From an uncultured Eubacterium sp. (GTDB lineage: Bacteria > Bacillota > Clostridia > Lachnospirales > Lachnospiraceae): a stretch of 64,000 nucleotides of DNA. The notes beneath the pieces were generated by a model. That model worked only from the letters and a program-made list of their open reading frames with translations, had not been told where the DNA came from and did no database searches. Shown here in pieces: positions 34,177 through 41,994 of the stretch (position 1 is the first letter of the stretch; every line of letters starts with the position of its first letter). Made by a program: the position numbers and the translations under genes. Location of the stretch: NCBI GenBank assembly GCA_934322085.1, contig CAKRGF010000010.1:6734-70733 (forward strand), read 5' to 3'.

Positions 34177-34736
34177 TGAAGAAATACGAAATTTTTGCGG
34201 GAGTAAATGGCGCGGGAAAATCTACATTATATGCAACAAACCATGTTGTAGCTGGTGAAAATAGGGTGAATACAGATGAAATTCTGAAAAATATGGGAGA
34301 TTGGCGGGATACTGCTCTTTTAGCAAAGGCAGGTATGGAAGCTGTTTCCAGGATACGGAAGTATTTTAAAGAAGGAAGTTCATTCAATCAGGAAACTACT
34401 TTGTGTGGTCATGCCATATTTCGGAATATATTGAAGGCAAAAGAATTGGGCTATTTAGTAGAAATGCATTATGTAGGAGTGGATTCTGCTGAAATTGCGA
34501 AGAAGCGAATTTCACATAGAGTGGCTATGGGAGGTCATGGGATTCCTGATGCAGATGTGGAACGAAGATATGGGGAGAGTTTAAAAAATTTATATAAGGT
34601 AATCCCGTTATGTGATTTGGTTGATTTGTATGATAATACACAAATATTTAGGAGATTTGCTATTATTAGAAAAGGAGAGATTGTTCGTTTATCTGCTAAT
34701 GTTCCTTCGTGGTTTGACGTAAGTGTTCTTAAATAA
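34176..34736 (+). CDS. Zeta-toxin-family P-loop kinase
   Basis: A 186-residue P-loop protein. It begins KKYEIFAGVNGAGKS with Walker A at residues 9-16, then NTDEIL (a substrate-contact Asp, as in zeta toxins, about 32) and ETTLCGHAI (about 72), and KKRISHRVAMGGHGIP with basic residues near 110-125. This is the layout of zeta/UDP-N-acetylglucosamine-kinase-like toxins and of related chromosomal ATPases without known toxicity. The GTG start overlaps the upstream stop by one base. Toxicity is unproven. Confidence 0.8.
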   Translation: MKKYEIFAGVNGAGKSTLYATNHVVAGENRVNTDEILKNMGDWRDTALLAKAGMEAVSRIRKYFKEGSSFNQETTLCGHAIFRNILKAKELGYLVEMHYVGVDSAEIAKKRISHRVAMGGHGIPDADVERRYGESLKNLYKVIPLCDLVDLYDNTQIFRRFAIIRKGEIVRLSANVPSWFDVSVLK

Positions 34737-34859
34737 TTTATTATCATTTTCTTGTAAAAAAATTCCTTACTTTTGCAACATTTTCCAGTTATCATTCGTT
34801 ATATAAGTACAGGGTACATGATTGATGGACGTGTAAATGAAAGTAAGGAGTGAGATTTT

Positions 34860-35966
34860 ATGAAAGTGAAAAAGATTTTGGCGTCGATGTTTTTGCTGTT
34901 TTTTGCACTGTGTCTGAAAACAAATGTTTCAAATGCAGCGGAGATTTCTGCGATGGAGCGGTTGGATTACTGGGATATTACTAAGGAATATACGATTACC
35001 AATCAGGATGCAACCTATCATGCTTATTTATCGAAAGATAAAAAAGAAAGTTGGATTTTTAAAGCAGATGTTGCAAAGGACAAGAAAAATGTTAAGGTGG
35101 TAATTCCGGATAAAATTGAGAATGCACCGGTTGTTATAGTTGGAGTAACCAGTGGATATGAGGAAATTTTAGCCAAACAAAATCTTGGAAGTGTTGGCAT
35201 AAAGGGATCGGATGGCTCTTATTATCTGGATGCGGACGTAACTTTTTGGGGAGATTTTTTGGAACCGTGGCATTACTCGGGTCCATATAAAAAGAATATT
35301 AAATCAATTACAATGCCGGACACAGTAAGGTACCTTGGTACAGCAGCATTTGCGTACACAACATCCTTAGAAACGATTCATTTGTCAAATCAGCTCGTGT
35401 CACTGCGCAATTACACTTTTTTGGGATGTAAAAATCTTAGGAAGATAGATACCTCTGCTAAAGTAAAAGTAGAAGCTAAAGAAGCATTTACCGGCTGCAG
35501 CAAACTGGCAGGACTTGCTTATATTACAAAGCATTTAGATGGAGATACATTATCATTTTCTAATAACATGGTAATTGATTTGACGGAAAAAGATTTGATT
35601 CAGGTAATGCCGGATGCAAAGAAAATCACAATACCAAAAAGCGTGAAATGGATTGAGCCGACGGCATTTAAAAACACCAGTATTAAAACGCTAAAAGTGT
35701 CGAAGAAAAACAAATATTTTGCGGTTCATAAAAGATGTTTGTATCGGAAGGCAGAAAAAGAACTTGTTTATGTGTTTGGCAAGGGAAGCACGTTGACATT
35801 GTCGAAAAAAATAAAACAGATTAGTGAAGACGTGTTTGTAACCAAGACTAAATTGAAAAAGCTAATCATTTCACATAAAGTAAAACGGTATAACAATTGG
35901 AAAAAGCCATTTGTTAAGAATAATAAAAAGATAAAGATTTATTACCGTGGGAAAAGAGTGAAGTAG
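34860..35966 (+). CDS. Secreted BspA-type leucine-rich-repeat protein
   Basis: A 368-residue protein with a signal peptide (cleavage near SNAAE, about residue 28). The LRR_5-type repeats are visible in TMPDTVRYLGTAAFAYTTSL, TIHLSNQLVSLRNYTFLGCK and KITIPKSVKWIEPTAFKNTS, with the typical I-P-x-x-V and A-F spacing. A very basic Lys-rich C terminus follows. Such proteins are common on gut Firmicutes surfaces. AAGGAGTG precedes the ATG. A lipoprotein gene follows 13 bases later. Confidence 0.82.
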   Translation: MKVKKILASMFLLFFALCLKTNVSNAAEISAMERLDYWDITKEYTITNQDATYHAYLSKDKKESWIFKADVAKDKKNVKVVIPDKIENAPVVIVGVTSGYEEILAKQNLGSVGIKGSDGSYYLDADVTFWGDFLEPWHYSGPYKKNIKSITMPDTVRYLGTAAFAYTTSLETIHLSNQLVSLRNYTFLGCKNLRKIDTSAKVKVEAKEAFTGCSKLAGLAYITKHLDGDTLSFSNNMVIDLTEKDLIQVMPDAKKITIPKSVKWIEPTAFKNTSIKTLKVSKKNKYFAVHKRCLYRKAEKELVYVFGKGSTLTLSKKIKQISEDVFVTKTKLKKLIISHKVKRYNNWKKPFVKNNKKIKIYYRGKRVK

Positions 35967-35979
35967 GGAGGTTTTGCTT

Positions 35980-37179
35980 ATGAGAAAAGAAATTTTGTTA
36001 GCGTGTGCGTGTGTACTTTGTTTATCAGCATGTGGGACTGGCACAAAGGAGCAGTCAAAAAATCCGCAGAAGGCGTTGGAGGTAGGAGCAGAAACAACGC
36101 CAAAAAGTGTTGAAGCAACGAGCAGTCCTATGGTACAAAAAATAAAAAACACAAGCGGGAAAAGGGAAAATCCAAAAGATTTGAAACAAATAAAATTATC
36201 CGTTGAGCGCTGGGATACGAAGCAAAAAGATTTTTCTGTTCAGGCAGTCAGATTTGGCACTGGCAGTGGCTGTGTTTCGGAATTTGGTCAGAATTGGGAG
36301 TTTATTTCTTATAAAGAAAATCTCAAAACGGTTCAAAAGAAAAATCCGTCGTATTTTGTGGAATTAACTGATTATCTGGATGAAAATCACACAAAATATA
36401 AGGCGGCGCGTTATTTTAAGAATAACAATTCTTATGTCCTTTATGAAAGAAGTGAGAAAGGGAAGAAACATAATTATTTGTGTCTGGAAAACCAAATGCT
36501 TACTTTGGAGTATCCGAAATATATGAATGAGAACCAAAAGTATATTTCTTTTCCATATCCGTCATGTAAGAGTCTTTCTGATTTTAAAATCGAAGAATCT
36601 TGGGAGAAAAATGAAGACTTTTACGAAAAGGAATTTTGGCAGTTATATTCATATGAGGATTTAAAAGCATTTTATCAGAATTTTGAAAAAGGTACTGCCG
36701 AATGTTCTGATAAAACGCAGACTATTCTTGTGAAAGCAATGGAACACGATTATGATAATAAAACAAGTGATGCAAGTGTTTTGCTTGATTTTAAAAATCA
36801 TAATTTTATTGTGAAGAACCCACAGGGTAAAAAGATTTTTGATAAAAATGACGTATGGAAAGCGTATGAAAAGCAGTATACAAGTGCCGGAAAATTTGGC
36901 AGTAAAGAGTTTTTCTATAATAAAAGCAGTGTGAATATTTTATGTGTGGAAAAAGGAAAAAGAACGGTATGCATTGAGAATCAGGATGAGAGAGATACCC
37001 TGTTTGAGGATTTGGGCTGGAACTGTGTAGGAACAAGTATGGATATGAAAGTTTCGCCAAAATCAAATTCTAAAAATATATATTTAGATGTCACACTCCA
37101 TATGGAGGAGGATGGCAAGTGGGATAATCATGCGGTGCTTAAACTTGACAAAGATGGAAAATTTTTGGAATGTAAATAA
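35980..37179 (+). CDS. Lipoprotein of unknown function
   Basis: A 399-residue lipoprotein. The signal peptide ends at LSAC (Cys about 19), followed by a Ser/Thr/Lys-rich linker to about residue 60 and a soluble domain with no motif that I recognise. The ATG at 35980 follows GGGAGG; a TTG at 35974 in the same frame is less likely. It is probably cotranscribed with the upstream LRR protein. Confidence 0.72.
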   Translation: MRKEILLACACVLCLSACGTGTKEQSKNPQKALEVGAETTPKSVEATSSPMVQKIKNTSGKRENPKDLKQIKLSVERWDTKQKDFSVQAVRFGTGSGCVSEFGQNWEFISYKENLKTVQKKNPSYFVELTDYLDENHTKYKAARYFKNNNSYVLYERSEKGKKHNYLCLENQMLTLEYPKYMNENQKYISFPYPSCKSLSDFKIEESWEKNEDFYEKEFWQLYSYEDLKAFYQNFEKGTAECSDKTQTILVKAMEHDYDNKTSDASVLLDFKNHNFIVKNPQGKKIFDKNDVWKAYEKQYTSAGKFGSKEFFYNKSSVNILCVEKGKRTVCIENQDERDTLFEDLGWNCVGTSMDMKVSPKSNSKNIYLDVTLHMEEDGKWDNHAVLKLDKDGKFLECK

Positions 37180-37182
37180 AGG

Positions 37183-37211
37183 TTGTGAAGTGTAATGAAA
37201 TATGTTATACT
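37183..37211 (+). promoter_or_regulatory. Promoter of the small toxin mRNA
   Basis: TTGTGA (37183-37188) and TATACT (37206-37211) are 17 bases apart. The resulting leader is about 80 bases and highly structured: CCCTCC at 37268-37273 can pair with GGAGGG at 37286-37291, hiding the ribosome site. Confidence 0.7.
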
Positions 37212-37299
37212 TTGCCTGCGGGAAACTAGAGAGCCGGGCGGCTTACCCTCTTTTTCGGAGGGGCTAACCCTCCAGACGAAAGAAAGGAGGGCGTTGCCA

Positions 37300-37395
37300 A
37301 TGTATGTTACATATACTGATTTAATTCAGATTGGAATATTCATTTGCGCCCTTGTCGGATTGTGTTATACGATTTTCAAGGGAAAACGAAAATAG
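37300..37395 (+). CDS. Small hydrophobic peptide, type I toxin (holin-like toxin family)
   Basis: A 31-residue peptide: a short polar start (MYVTYTDLIQ), a transmembrane helix (about residues 10-25, IGIFICALVGLCYTIF) and a basic tail KGKRK. This is the plan of the Hol_Tox/TxpA/Fst-like membrane toxins. It has a strong AAAGGAGGG site 9 bases ahead. A promoter on the opposite strand at 37490-37518 would make an antisense RNA across its 3' end. The longer frame from 37195 is not real: it would run through the leader. Confidence 0.72.
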   Translation: MYVTYTDLIQIGIFICALVGLCYTIFKGKRK

Positions 37396-37483
37396 CCGCC
37401 ATTACAGCGAATAATGACGGCTAATCTTACAAAGATTTGATTTAGTATTCGAGGTAAGCCGCTTTTCTAGCTTCCCTCTTTCT
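37390..37483 (-). ncRNA. Antisense RNA, candidate RNA antitoxin
   Basis: The predicted transcript starts about 37483 and ends after the stem AGCCGTCATTA/TAATGGCGGCT (37394-37422), which is followed by a T-rich tract on the minus strand (complement of 37381-37393). It overlaps the 3' part and terminator of the toxin mRNA, as in TxpA/RatA and BsrG/SR4. Ends are estimates. Confidence 0.62.
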
Positions 37484-37489
37484 GTGTCT

Positions 37490-37518
37490 AATATATCATA
37501 TTTTCTTAGTGTGTGCAA
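37490..37518 (-). promoter_or_regulatory. Promoter of the antisense RNA
   Basis: On the minus strand TTGCAC (37513-37518) and TATATT (37490-37495) are 17 bases apart. No open reading frame with a ribosome site follows, which supports an RNA product. Confidence 0.7.
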
Positions 37519-37591
37519 GAAAAAAGGAATTCTTTTGTTGTAAATTAAAGTGCTTCTAGAAATCACATGTTTTTCCGGGTGATAAAACATA

Positions 37592-37620
37592 TTGACATTT
37601 GGGAAAAACAAATGTATACT
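37592..37620 (+). promoter_or_regulatory. Sigma-A promoter of bioY
   Basis: TTGACA (37592-37597) and TATACT (37615-37620) are 17 bases apart, an almost perfect promoter that would need repression. The operator below overlaps its -10. Confidence 0.8.
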
Positions 37621-37644
37621 ATGACAAGATAAAAGGTTTACATT
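37611..37644 (+). promoter_or_regulatory. BirA-type biotin operator
   Basis: AATGTATAC (37611-37619) and GTTTACATT (37636-37644) form an inverted repeat, one mismatch per nine, with a 16-base gap. Arm sequence and gap fit the Firmicutes BirA operator plan (TTGTTAAC-like arms 14-16 bases apart). It covers the -10 and start site of the bioY promoter, so biotin-bound BirA could block it. Confidence 0.68.
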
Positions 37645-37665
37645 TGAAAAAACGGAGGATGAACA

Positions 37666-38217
37666 ATGAAAGAAAAAAAGTTTTTTTACCTGAAAGATAT
37701 GGTGTTAATGGCGTTATTTGCAGCGCTTACCTGTGTACTTGCACCGCTTGCTGTGCCGATTGGTCCGGTGCCGATATCGCTGACAAACCTTGTGATTTAT
37801 TTTAGTTTGTATGTGCTTGGATGGCAGCGGGCAACCATCACGTACATTGTATACCTGCTGCTTGGTCTGGTTGGACTTCCGGTATTCTCTGGATTTGAAG
37901 GCGGCGTTGGTAAAGTTGCCGGTCCTACTGGCGGTTACTTAATTGGATTTATTTTCATGGCAATTGTATGTGGTCTTTTGATGCAGGTTAAGAAGGACAA
38001 GAAGATTGTAAATATTGTTTTCTGTGTTGTCGGAATGATTGTTGGTACCGTGATTGCATATGCATTTGGTACGATGTGGTTTTGCTATTCGACAGGAACA
38101 GGACTTGGCGCAGCAATGGCGCTTTGTGTAATTCCATTTATTCCGGGCGATTTGATTAAAATTGCGATTGCAGCAGTTGTTGCACCGACAGTTGCAAACC
38201 AGATAAAACGAATTTAA
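37666..38217 (+). CDS. bioY: BioY, biotin transporter substrate-binding (S) component
   Basis: A 183-residue membrane protein with six helices. The BioY signature is visible in PIGPVPISLTNLVIYFS (about residues 27-43), followed by GLVGLPVFSGFEGG and GPTGGYLIGF (about 66-95). It is the biotin-binding S component of an ECF transporter; the energising subunits are not in the window. An ACGGAGGATGAAC site precedes the ATG. It is transcribed alone and ends before a strong terminator at 38241. Confidence 0.93.
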   Translation: MKEKKFFYLKDMVLMALFAALTCVLAPLAVPIGPVPISLTNLVIYFSLYVLGWQRATITYIVYLLLGLVGLPVFSGFEGGVGKVAGPTGGYLIGFIFMAIVCGLLMQVKKDKKIVNIVFCVVGMIVGTVIAYAFGTMWFCYSTGTGLGAAMALCVIPFIPGDLIKIAIAAVVAPTVANQIKRI

Positions 38218-38240
38218 GAAATAAGAAAAGATTCAAAATA

Positions 38241-38305
38241 AAAAGGAGCAGCTCTCCATGTACCACCGTGTTTACACGTAAGAGACATGGATAACTGCTC
38301 CTTTT
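38241..38305. terminator. Bidirectional terminator between bioY and trpS
   Basis: AAAGGAGCAG pairs with CTGCTCCTTT, followed inward by CCATGT/ACATGG and a GTGT/ACAC tip. T runs on both strands (CTTTTGTTTTAT on plus, complement of AAAATAAAAA on minus) allow it to serve both convergent genes. Confidence 0.85.
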
Positions 38306-38329
38306 GTTTTATTCGTTATGCAGGAAACA

Positions 38330-39373
38330 TTAATCAAAGTAATCAATTTTCATTGCATGTTTTACTTCACTCAAAGTACCGGCAGCGACTTCTTTAGCCT
38401 TAATACTTCCTTTGTGCAAAATTTCCATAACGGCCGGAATATCTTTTTCAAGCTCTTTTCTTCTTGCCTGAATTGGAGAAAGTTCCTCCATAATAACAGA
38501 GTACAAAAATTTCTTAACCTTCACGTCACCCAGACCTCCGCGGGTGTAGTGGTCTTTTAATTCCTGTAAACAATTGTAATCCGGCAGGTATTCTGCAAAC
38601 AATTCATCCTTGCAGAAAGCATCCAAATAAGTAAATACCGTGTTTCCTTCCAATTTTCCCGGATCCTCAATGCGAATGTGGTCTGGATCGGTGTACATAC
38701 TCATGATTTTTTTGCGGATATCTTCCGGCTCATCAGACAGATAAATACAGTTGCCAAGGGATTTGCTCATTTTTGCCTTGCCGTCGGTACCAGGCAGGCG
38801 GCTGCAAATTTCATTTTCCGGCAAAAGTGCTTTCGGCTCAACCAAAACCTCATCGTAAGTAGTGTTAAAACTGCGGACAATTTCACGTGCCTGCTCAAGC
38901 ATTGGCAGCTGATCCTCGCCAACCGGTACAGTCGTTGCTTTAAAGGCAGTGATGTCAGCAGCCTGACTGATTGGGTAAGTAAAGAAACCAACCGGAATAC
39001 TTGCATTAAAGCCACGCATCTGAATTTCTGATTTAACCGTAGGATTTCGTTTCAATCTTGAAACTGTAACTAAGTTGCTGTAATAAAAAGTAAGTTCTGT
39101 AAGTTCGGAGACATACGACTGAACGAAAAGGTTCGATTTCTCCGGGTCAAGTCCACAGGACAAATAATCTAGAGCAACTTCCGAAATGTTTTTACGAACT
39201 TTTTCCGGGTTATCTGCATTATCCGTTAAAGCCTGTGCATCTGCAATCATAATGTAAATATCATCATATTCGCCGGAATTCTGTAATTCCACACGGCGTT
39301 TCAAGGAGCCTACATAGTGACCGACGTGAAGTTTGCCGGTAGGACGGTCTCCTGTCAAAATAATCTTTTTCAT
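38330..39373 (-). CDS. trpS: Tryptophanyl-tRNA synthetase
   Basis: A 347-residue class I aminoacyl-tRNA synthetase. The HIGH-equivalent is in TGDRPTGKLHVGHYVG (residues 7-22) and the KMSKS loop is AKMSKSLGN near 200. The length is standard. The start at 39373 follows TTGGAGGAAGAA; a longer frame to 39421 is rejected. No T-box leader is found in the 50-base leader, so control by uncharged tRNA is not evident here. It converges on bioY. Confidence 0.95.
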   Translation of the reverse strand: MKKIILTGDRPTGKLHVGHYVGSLKRRVELQNSGEYDDIYIMIADAQALTDNADNPEKVRKNISEVALDYLSCGLDPEKSNLFVQSYVSELTELTFYYSNLVTVSRLKRNPTVKSEIQMRGFNASIPVGFFTYPISQAADITAFKATTVPVGEDQLPMLEQAREIVRSFNTTYDEVLVEPKALLPENEICSRLPGTDGKAKMSKSLGNCIYLSDEPEDIRKKIMSMYTDPDHIRIEDPGKLEGNTVFTYLDAFCKDELFAEYLPDYNCLQELKDHYTRGGLGDVKVKKFLYSVIMEELSPIQARRKELEKDIPAVMEILHKGSIKAKEVAAGTLSEVKHAMKIDYFD

Positions 39374-39435
39374 TTCTTCCTCCAATCCGGAGCCTTGCAT
39401 GTTATCAAATCTCCGTAGCAATTTTCATAAGAACA

Positions 39436-39464
39436 ATTTTAATAGGTATTGTAACAAAAGTCAA
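39436..39464 (-). promoter_or_regulatory. Sigma-A promoter of trpS
   Basis: On the minus strand TTGACT (39459-39464) and TAAAAT (39436-39441) are 17 bases apart, about 60 bases before the start codon. Confidence 0.7.
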
Positions 39465-39490
39465 TGTTGGGATAGAAACAGTTTGGGGGG

Positions 39491-39696
39491 AAGTGTTCGC
39501 TGGTACTTTTTGTTTTCCGTAATTCCATAGAAAGGCTTTGCGTCTCGTGGGCGCTCCCGCTCGTTGAGTGCGTAGCGGTATGGGTGCTTATGCTCACGCA
39601 TATACAAGCACCTCATACCGACGTACTCAAAACCCACGAGCTACAAAGCTTTTCTACGGAATTACTGGAATCCAAAGGAACTGGCAGCGAACACTT
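39491..39696 (-). repeat. Long structured palindrome, copy C (minus-strand sense)
   Basis: The outer arms are AAGTGTTCGCTG and CAGCGAACACTT, closing a stem of about 60 bp. The minus-strand core has linker TTTT and the mini-hairpin GC-GGGA-GC (complement of 39553-39560). Its upper-arm tip differs from the others: it is extended and ends ATGC-GTGA-GCAT, again a GNRA loop. The core strings GCGTCTCGTGGGCG and GAGTGCGTAGCGGTATGGG match copy A closely. Confidence 0.85.
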
Positions 39697-39724
39697 AACC
39701 CGGGTCACTGCCCTGAAACTCACA

Positions 39725-39909
39725 AACAACCGTTTCCCTCGAAAAGTGCAAAAAGAGTTGCATGCTTTTTCGGCATAAACAACCATAAAAGCAAAAAATT
39801 TCGGAAAAAGTTGCATTTATCTCGTGATTTCTCCTGATATGACCGAATTTCACCACAAAAACACATCAAAATGCAACCCTATAACACAAATTAAAGAAAA
39901 AGAGTTGCC
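39725..39909. repeat. Phased CAAC/GTTG motif array between palindromes C and D
   Basis: AACAAC at 39725 and 39778 and GTTGCA at 39757 and 39810 repeat with an exact 53-bp step and 32 bp within each pair. A further TGCAAC (39872) and GTTGCC (39904) keep the 32-bp distance. The plan resembles the arrays at 7918 and 10620 with a different hexamer. The A-B interior has one such pair as well (GACAAC at 1505, GTTGCA at 1537). Confidence 0.55.
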
Positions 39910-39974
39910 TAGGCCCCATAAAGCCACCTCACCTCGCCCAAACACACACTGTAAACCAATCCCCAAAACAACCT

Positions 39975-40011
39975 CCCCCATCAGTCCCCTCCCCCATCAG
40001 TCCCCTCCCCC
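39975..40011. repeat. C-rich tandem repeat, G-quadruplex candidate on the minus strand
   Basis: Two perfect 16-bp copies of CCCCCATCAGTCCCCT (39975-39990, 39991-40006) are followed by CCCCC. On the minus strand this gives five G runs of 4-5 with loops of 1 and 6 bases, meeting the usual quadruplex pattern. It is strikingly C-rich for this AT-rich region. Confidence 0.75.
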
Positions 40012-40024
40012 TTCACAAATCAGA

Positions 40025-40211
40025 ATCGTTGCCAAGTTTTTTGGTGTCTGTAAATAAGCAAGAATAGCTTGCAAAGAGTGGGTACAAACACGTGGGTATC
40101 AGGCATGTGTTGTTTACATGCCGATACCCCTACGCGTTTGTTTAGCGAAAGCGCCCACTCTTCGCAAGCTATTCTTGCTTATTTACGGAAACTCAAAAAA
40201 CTTCAACGAAC
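40025..40211 (+). repeat. Long structured palindrome, copy D (plus-strand sense)
   Basis: A closing stem of about 55 bp includes GTAAATAAGCAAGAATAGCT with its complement. The core has linker TAC, heptaloop GTTGTTT and the mini-hairpin GC-GAAA-GC at 40145-40152. Its outer right end, read in complement, starts GTCAAATGTTCGTTGAAG and matches the outer end of copy A (GTCAAGTGTTCGTTGGTG). It is divergent from copy C, as B is from A. Confidence 0.85.
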
Positions 40212-40313
40212 ATTTGACACAGCCCCCAATCTAAAATATAATTTTCATATTAGTAAGTAGGGTGCGGTAAAAGGATTTTATTATAGCAAAGCAGCAAAGA
40301 AAGGAAAAACAGG

Positions 40314-41477
40314 ATGAAAAAGACAGGCAGATTAGCAGCGGCAGTGTTCGCGGCTATGTTACTGGCAACCGGCTGTGGTGCTCCGGCGGAGAAAAAAGCC
40401 GTGGAGGCAACACCGGCACAAAGTTCAAAAATTGAACAGAAAGAAGAGGGTAAAAATTTGAAAGATGCATTTAAAAAGGATTTTAAAGTTGGGGTTGCGG
40501 TTAATCCGTACCAGTTAAAGGATGAACAGACAAAGAAAATCATTCTTGAAAATTTTAACAGCATTACGATGGAAAATGGCATGAAACCGGAGGCAATTTT
40601 AGACCAGCGGGCGTCGGAAAACAGCAAAGACGGCATGCCGGCGATTAATGAAGAAAATTTGGAGGAGTGTCTTTCGCTGGCAAAAGACAATGGGCTTGTA
40701 CTTCGCGGACACTGCCTTGTCTGGCACAATCAGACGCCGGAATGGTTTTTCTGTGAAAAATACGATGCAGGAAATGCCAAAGTGGATAAAGAAACGATGA
40801 AAAAAAGAATGGAAAGTTACATTAAAAAAGTTCTGAGTTTCTGCCAGGAAAAATATCCGGGAGTTGTCTATGCATGGGATGTTGTGAATGAGGCGTGTGA
40901 CGACGGTGGCGGATACCGCACTTCCAGTTTGTGGTATGAAATTTACGGCGATGAATCATACATTGAGGATGCGTTTACATTTGCGAGAAAATACGCAGAT
41001 AAAGATGTGAAATTATTTTATAATGACTACAATGAGTATATGCCAAGCAAAGTAAGTACTATTGCAGAACTTGTGAAAAAATTGTATGATAAGAAATTGA
41101 TTGACGGTGTGGGTTTCCAGAGTCACTGGGATATGAATTATCCGGATACCGGCATGATTTCTGACGCGATGCAAAAGTACAGTGAGATTGGTGACTTGGA
41201 GATTCAATTTACTGAAGTGGATATGCATAATACCGATGATTCGAAAGAAGGTTTGAAAAAACTGGCAGACCGTTACAAAGAATTTTTTGAGACGATTGTG
41301 AAAGCGGACCGCGAAGGAAAAGCGAATGTGACGAGCGTTACATTCTGGGGACTTTCGGATGATGTAACATGGTTGACGGCCTTTAAAGGTGAAGAAAGTT
41401 ACCCGCTTTTGTTCGATGAAAGCCATAAGAAGAAGGCGTGCTACGACAGTGTGCTGGCAGTCGGAAACGAAAAGTAA
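40314..41477 (+). CDS. GH10 endo-1,4-beta-xylanase, lipoprotein
   Basis: A 387-residue lipoprotein (lipobox ATGC, Cys about 20) with a short linker and a single GH10 domain. The acid/base Glu is in WDVVNEACDDGG (about 193) and the nucleophile Glu in IQFTEVDMH (about 301); the conserved HCLVWHNQTPEWFF (about 137-150) is also present. It would cut xylan at the cell surface. There is no carbohydrate-binding module. It stands alone, just after the palindrome D region. Confidence 0.93.
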   Translation: MKKTGRLAAAVFAAMLLATGCGAPAEKKAVEATPAQSSKIEQKEEGKNLKDAFKKDFKVGVAVNPYQLKDEQTKKIILENFNSITMENGMKPEAILDQRASENSKDGMPAINEENLEECLSLAKDNGLVLRGHCLVWHNQTPEWFFCEKYDAGNAKVDKETMKKRMESYIKKVLSFCQEKYPGVVYAWDVVNEACDDGGGYRTSSLWYEIYGDESYIEDAFTFARKYADKDVKLFYNDYNEYMPSKVSTIAELVKKLYDKKLIDGVGFQSHWDMNYPDTGMISDAMQKYSEIGDLEIQFTEVDMHNTDDSKEGLKKLADRYKEFFETIVKADREGKANVTSVTFWGLSDDVTWLTAFKGEESYPLLFDESHKKKACYDSVLAVGNEK

Positions 41478-41530
41478 TACGCATAATGGAACAAGCATAT
41501 AGTGTAAAAAATGACTGGGAGGCAGTGATT

Positions 41531-41962
41531 ATGTCGGACTATATGCGGAAAGTGTTTTATGTGAGAAAACGGGAAGAAAATCCGGATTGCTCTGTGACAG
41601 CCGGTTATGTAAAAGCAGAGCGGAGAAAACAGGTATTAACGCTGACGATTTTTTTGGATGCGCAGGATTTGCCGGAGGAATGCCCGGTATGTGCCGTTTA
41701 CTGCACAGGCAGAGAGTGGCAGTGTTTCTTCTGCGGATGGGTTACTTTTGACAAAAATGGGACTACCGTCTGCAATTTATTTTTGCCGGACGATGAGACA
41801 ATTGCCCACGCGGATGCTGTGGCAGGAATCGGAATTTGCAGAAATGGTGTTTACTGGGCAGGCCAATTGCCGTGTTTTTATGAATGTCAGGCAGGGGAGC
41901 AGTGCAGACGCATGACAGCACTTAGAAAATGCGGCGGTGCGATGTGCGGCTGCCAGTGTTAG
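41531..41962 (+). CDS. Small Cys-rich protein of unknown function
   Basis: A 143-residue protein starting at the ATG that follows GGGAGG (41518-41523); a Met at 41486 is an alternative. Ten or so Cys are spread through the protein, with CGGAMCGCQC at the very end, which could bind metal. No known family was recognised. It ends 32 bases before tadA and is probably cotranscribed with it. Confidence 0.6.
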   Translation: MSDYMRKVFYVRKREENPDCSVTAGYVKAERRKQVLTLTIFLDAQDLPEECPVCAVYCTGREWQCFFCGWVTFDKNGTTVCNLFLPDDETIAHADAVAGIGICRNGVYWAGQLPCFYECQAGEQCRRMTALRKCGGAMCGCQC

Positions 41963-41994
41963 AGGAAACTTTGCCGGGATTAGGAGGAATCACG

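Noticed and set aside
37195..37299. 66-codon frame starting at 37195
   Set aside because: It crosses the promoter -10 and the structured leader of the toxin mRNA; translation from 37300 has the only good ribosome site.
38241..38305. GGTGGTAC on the minus strand near trpS, like the T-box antiterminator motif
   Set aside because: It lies downstream of trpS on its own strand and inside a bidirectional terminator, and no Stem I or specifier loop is present.
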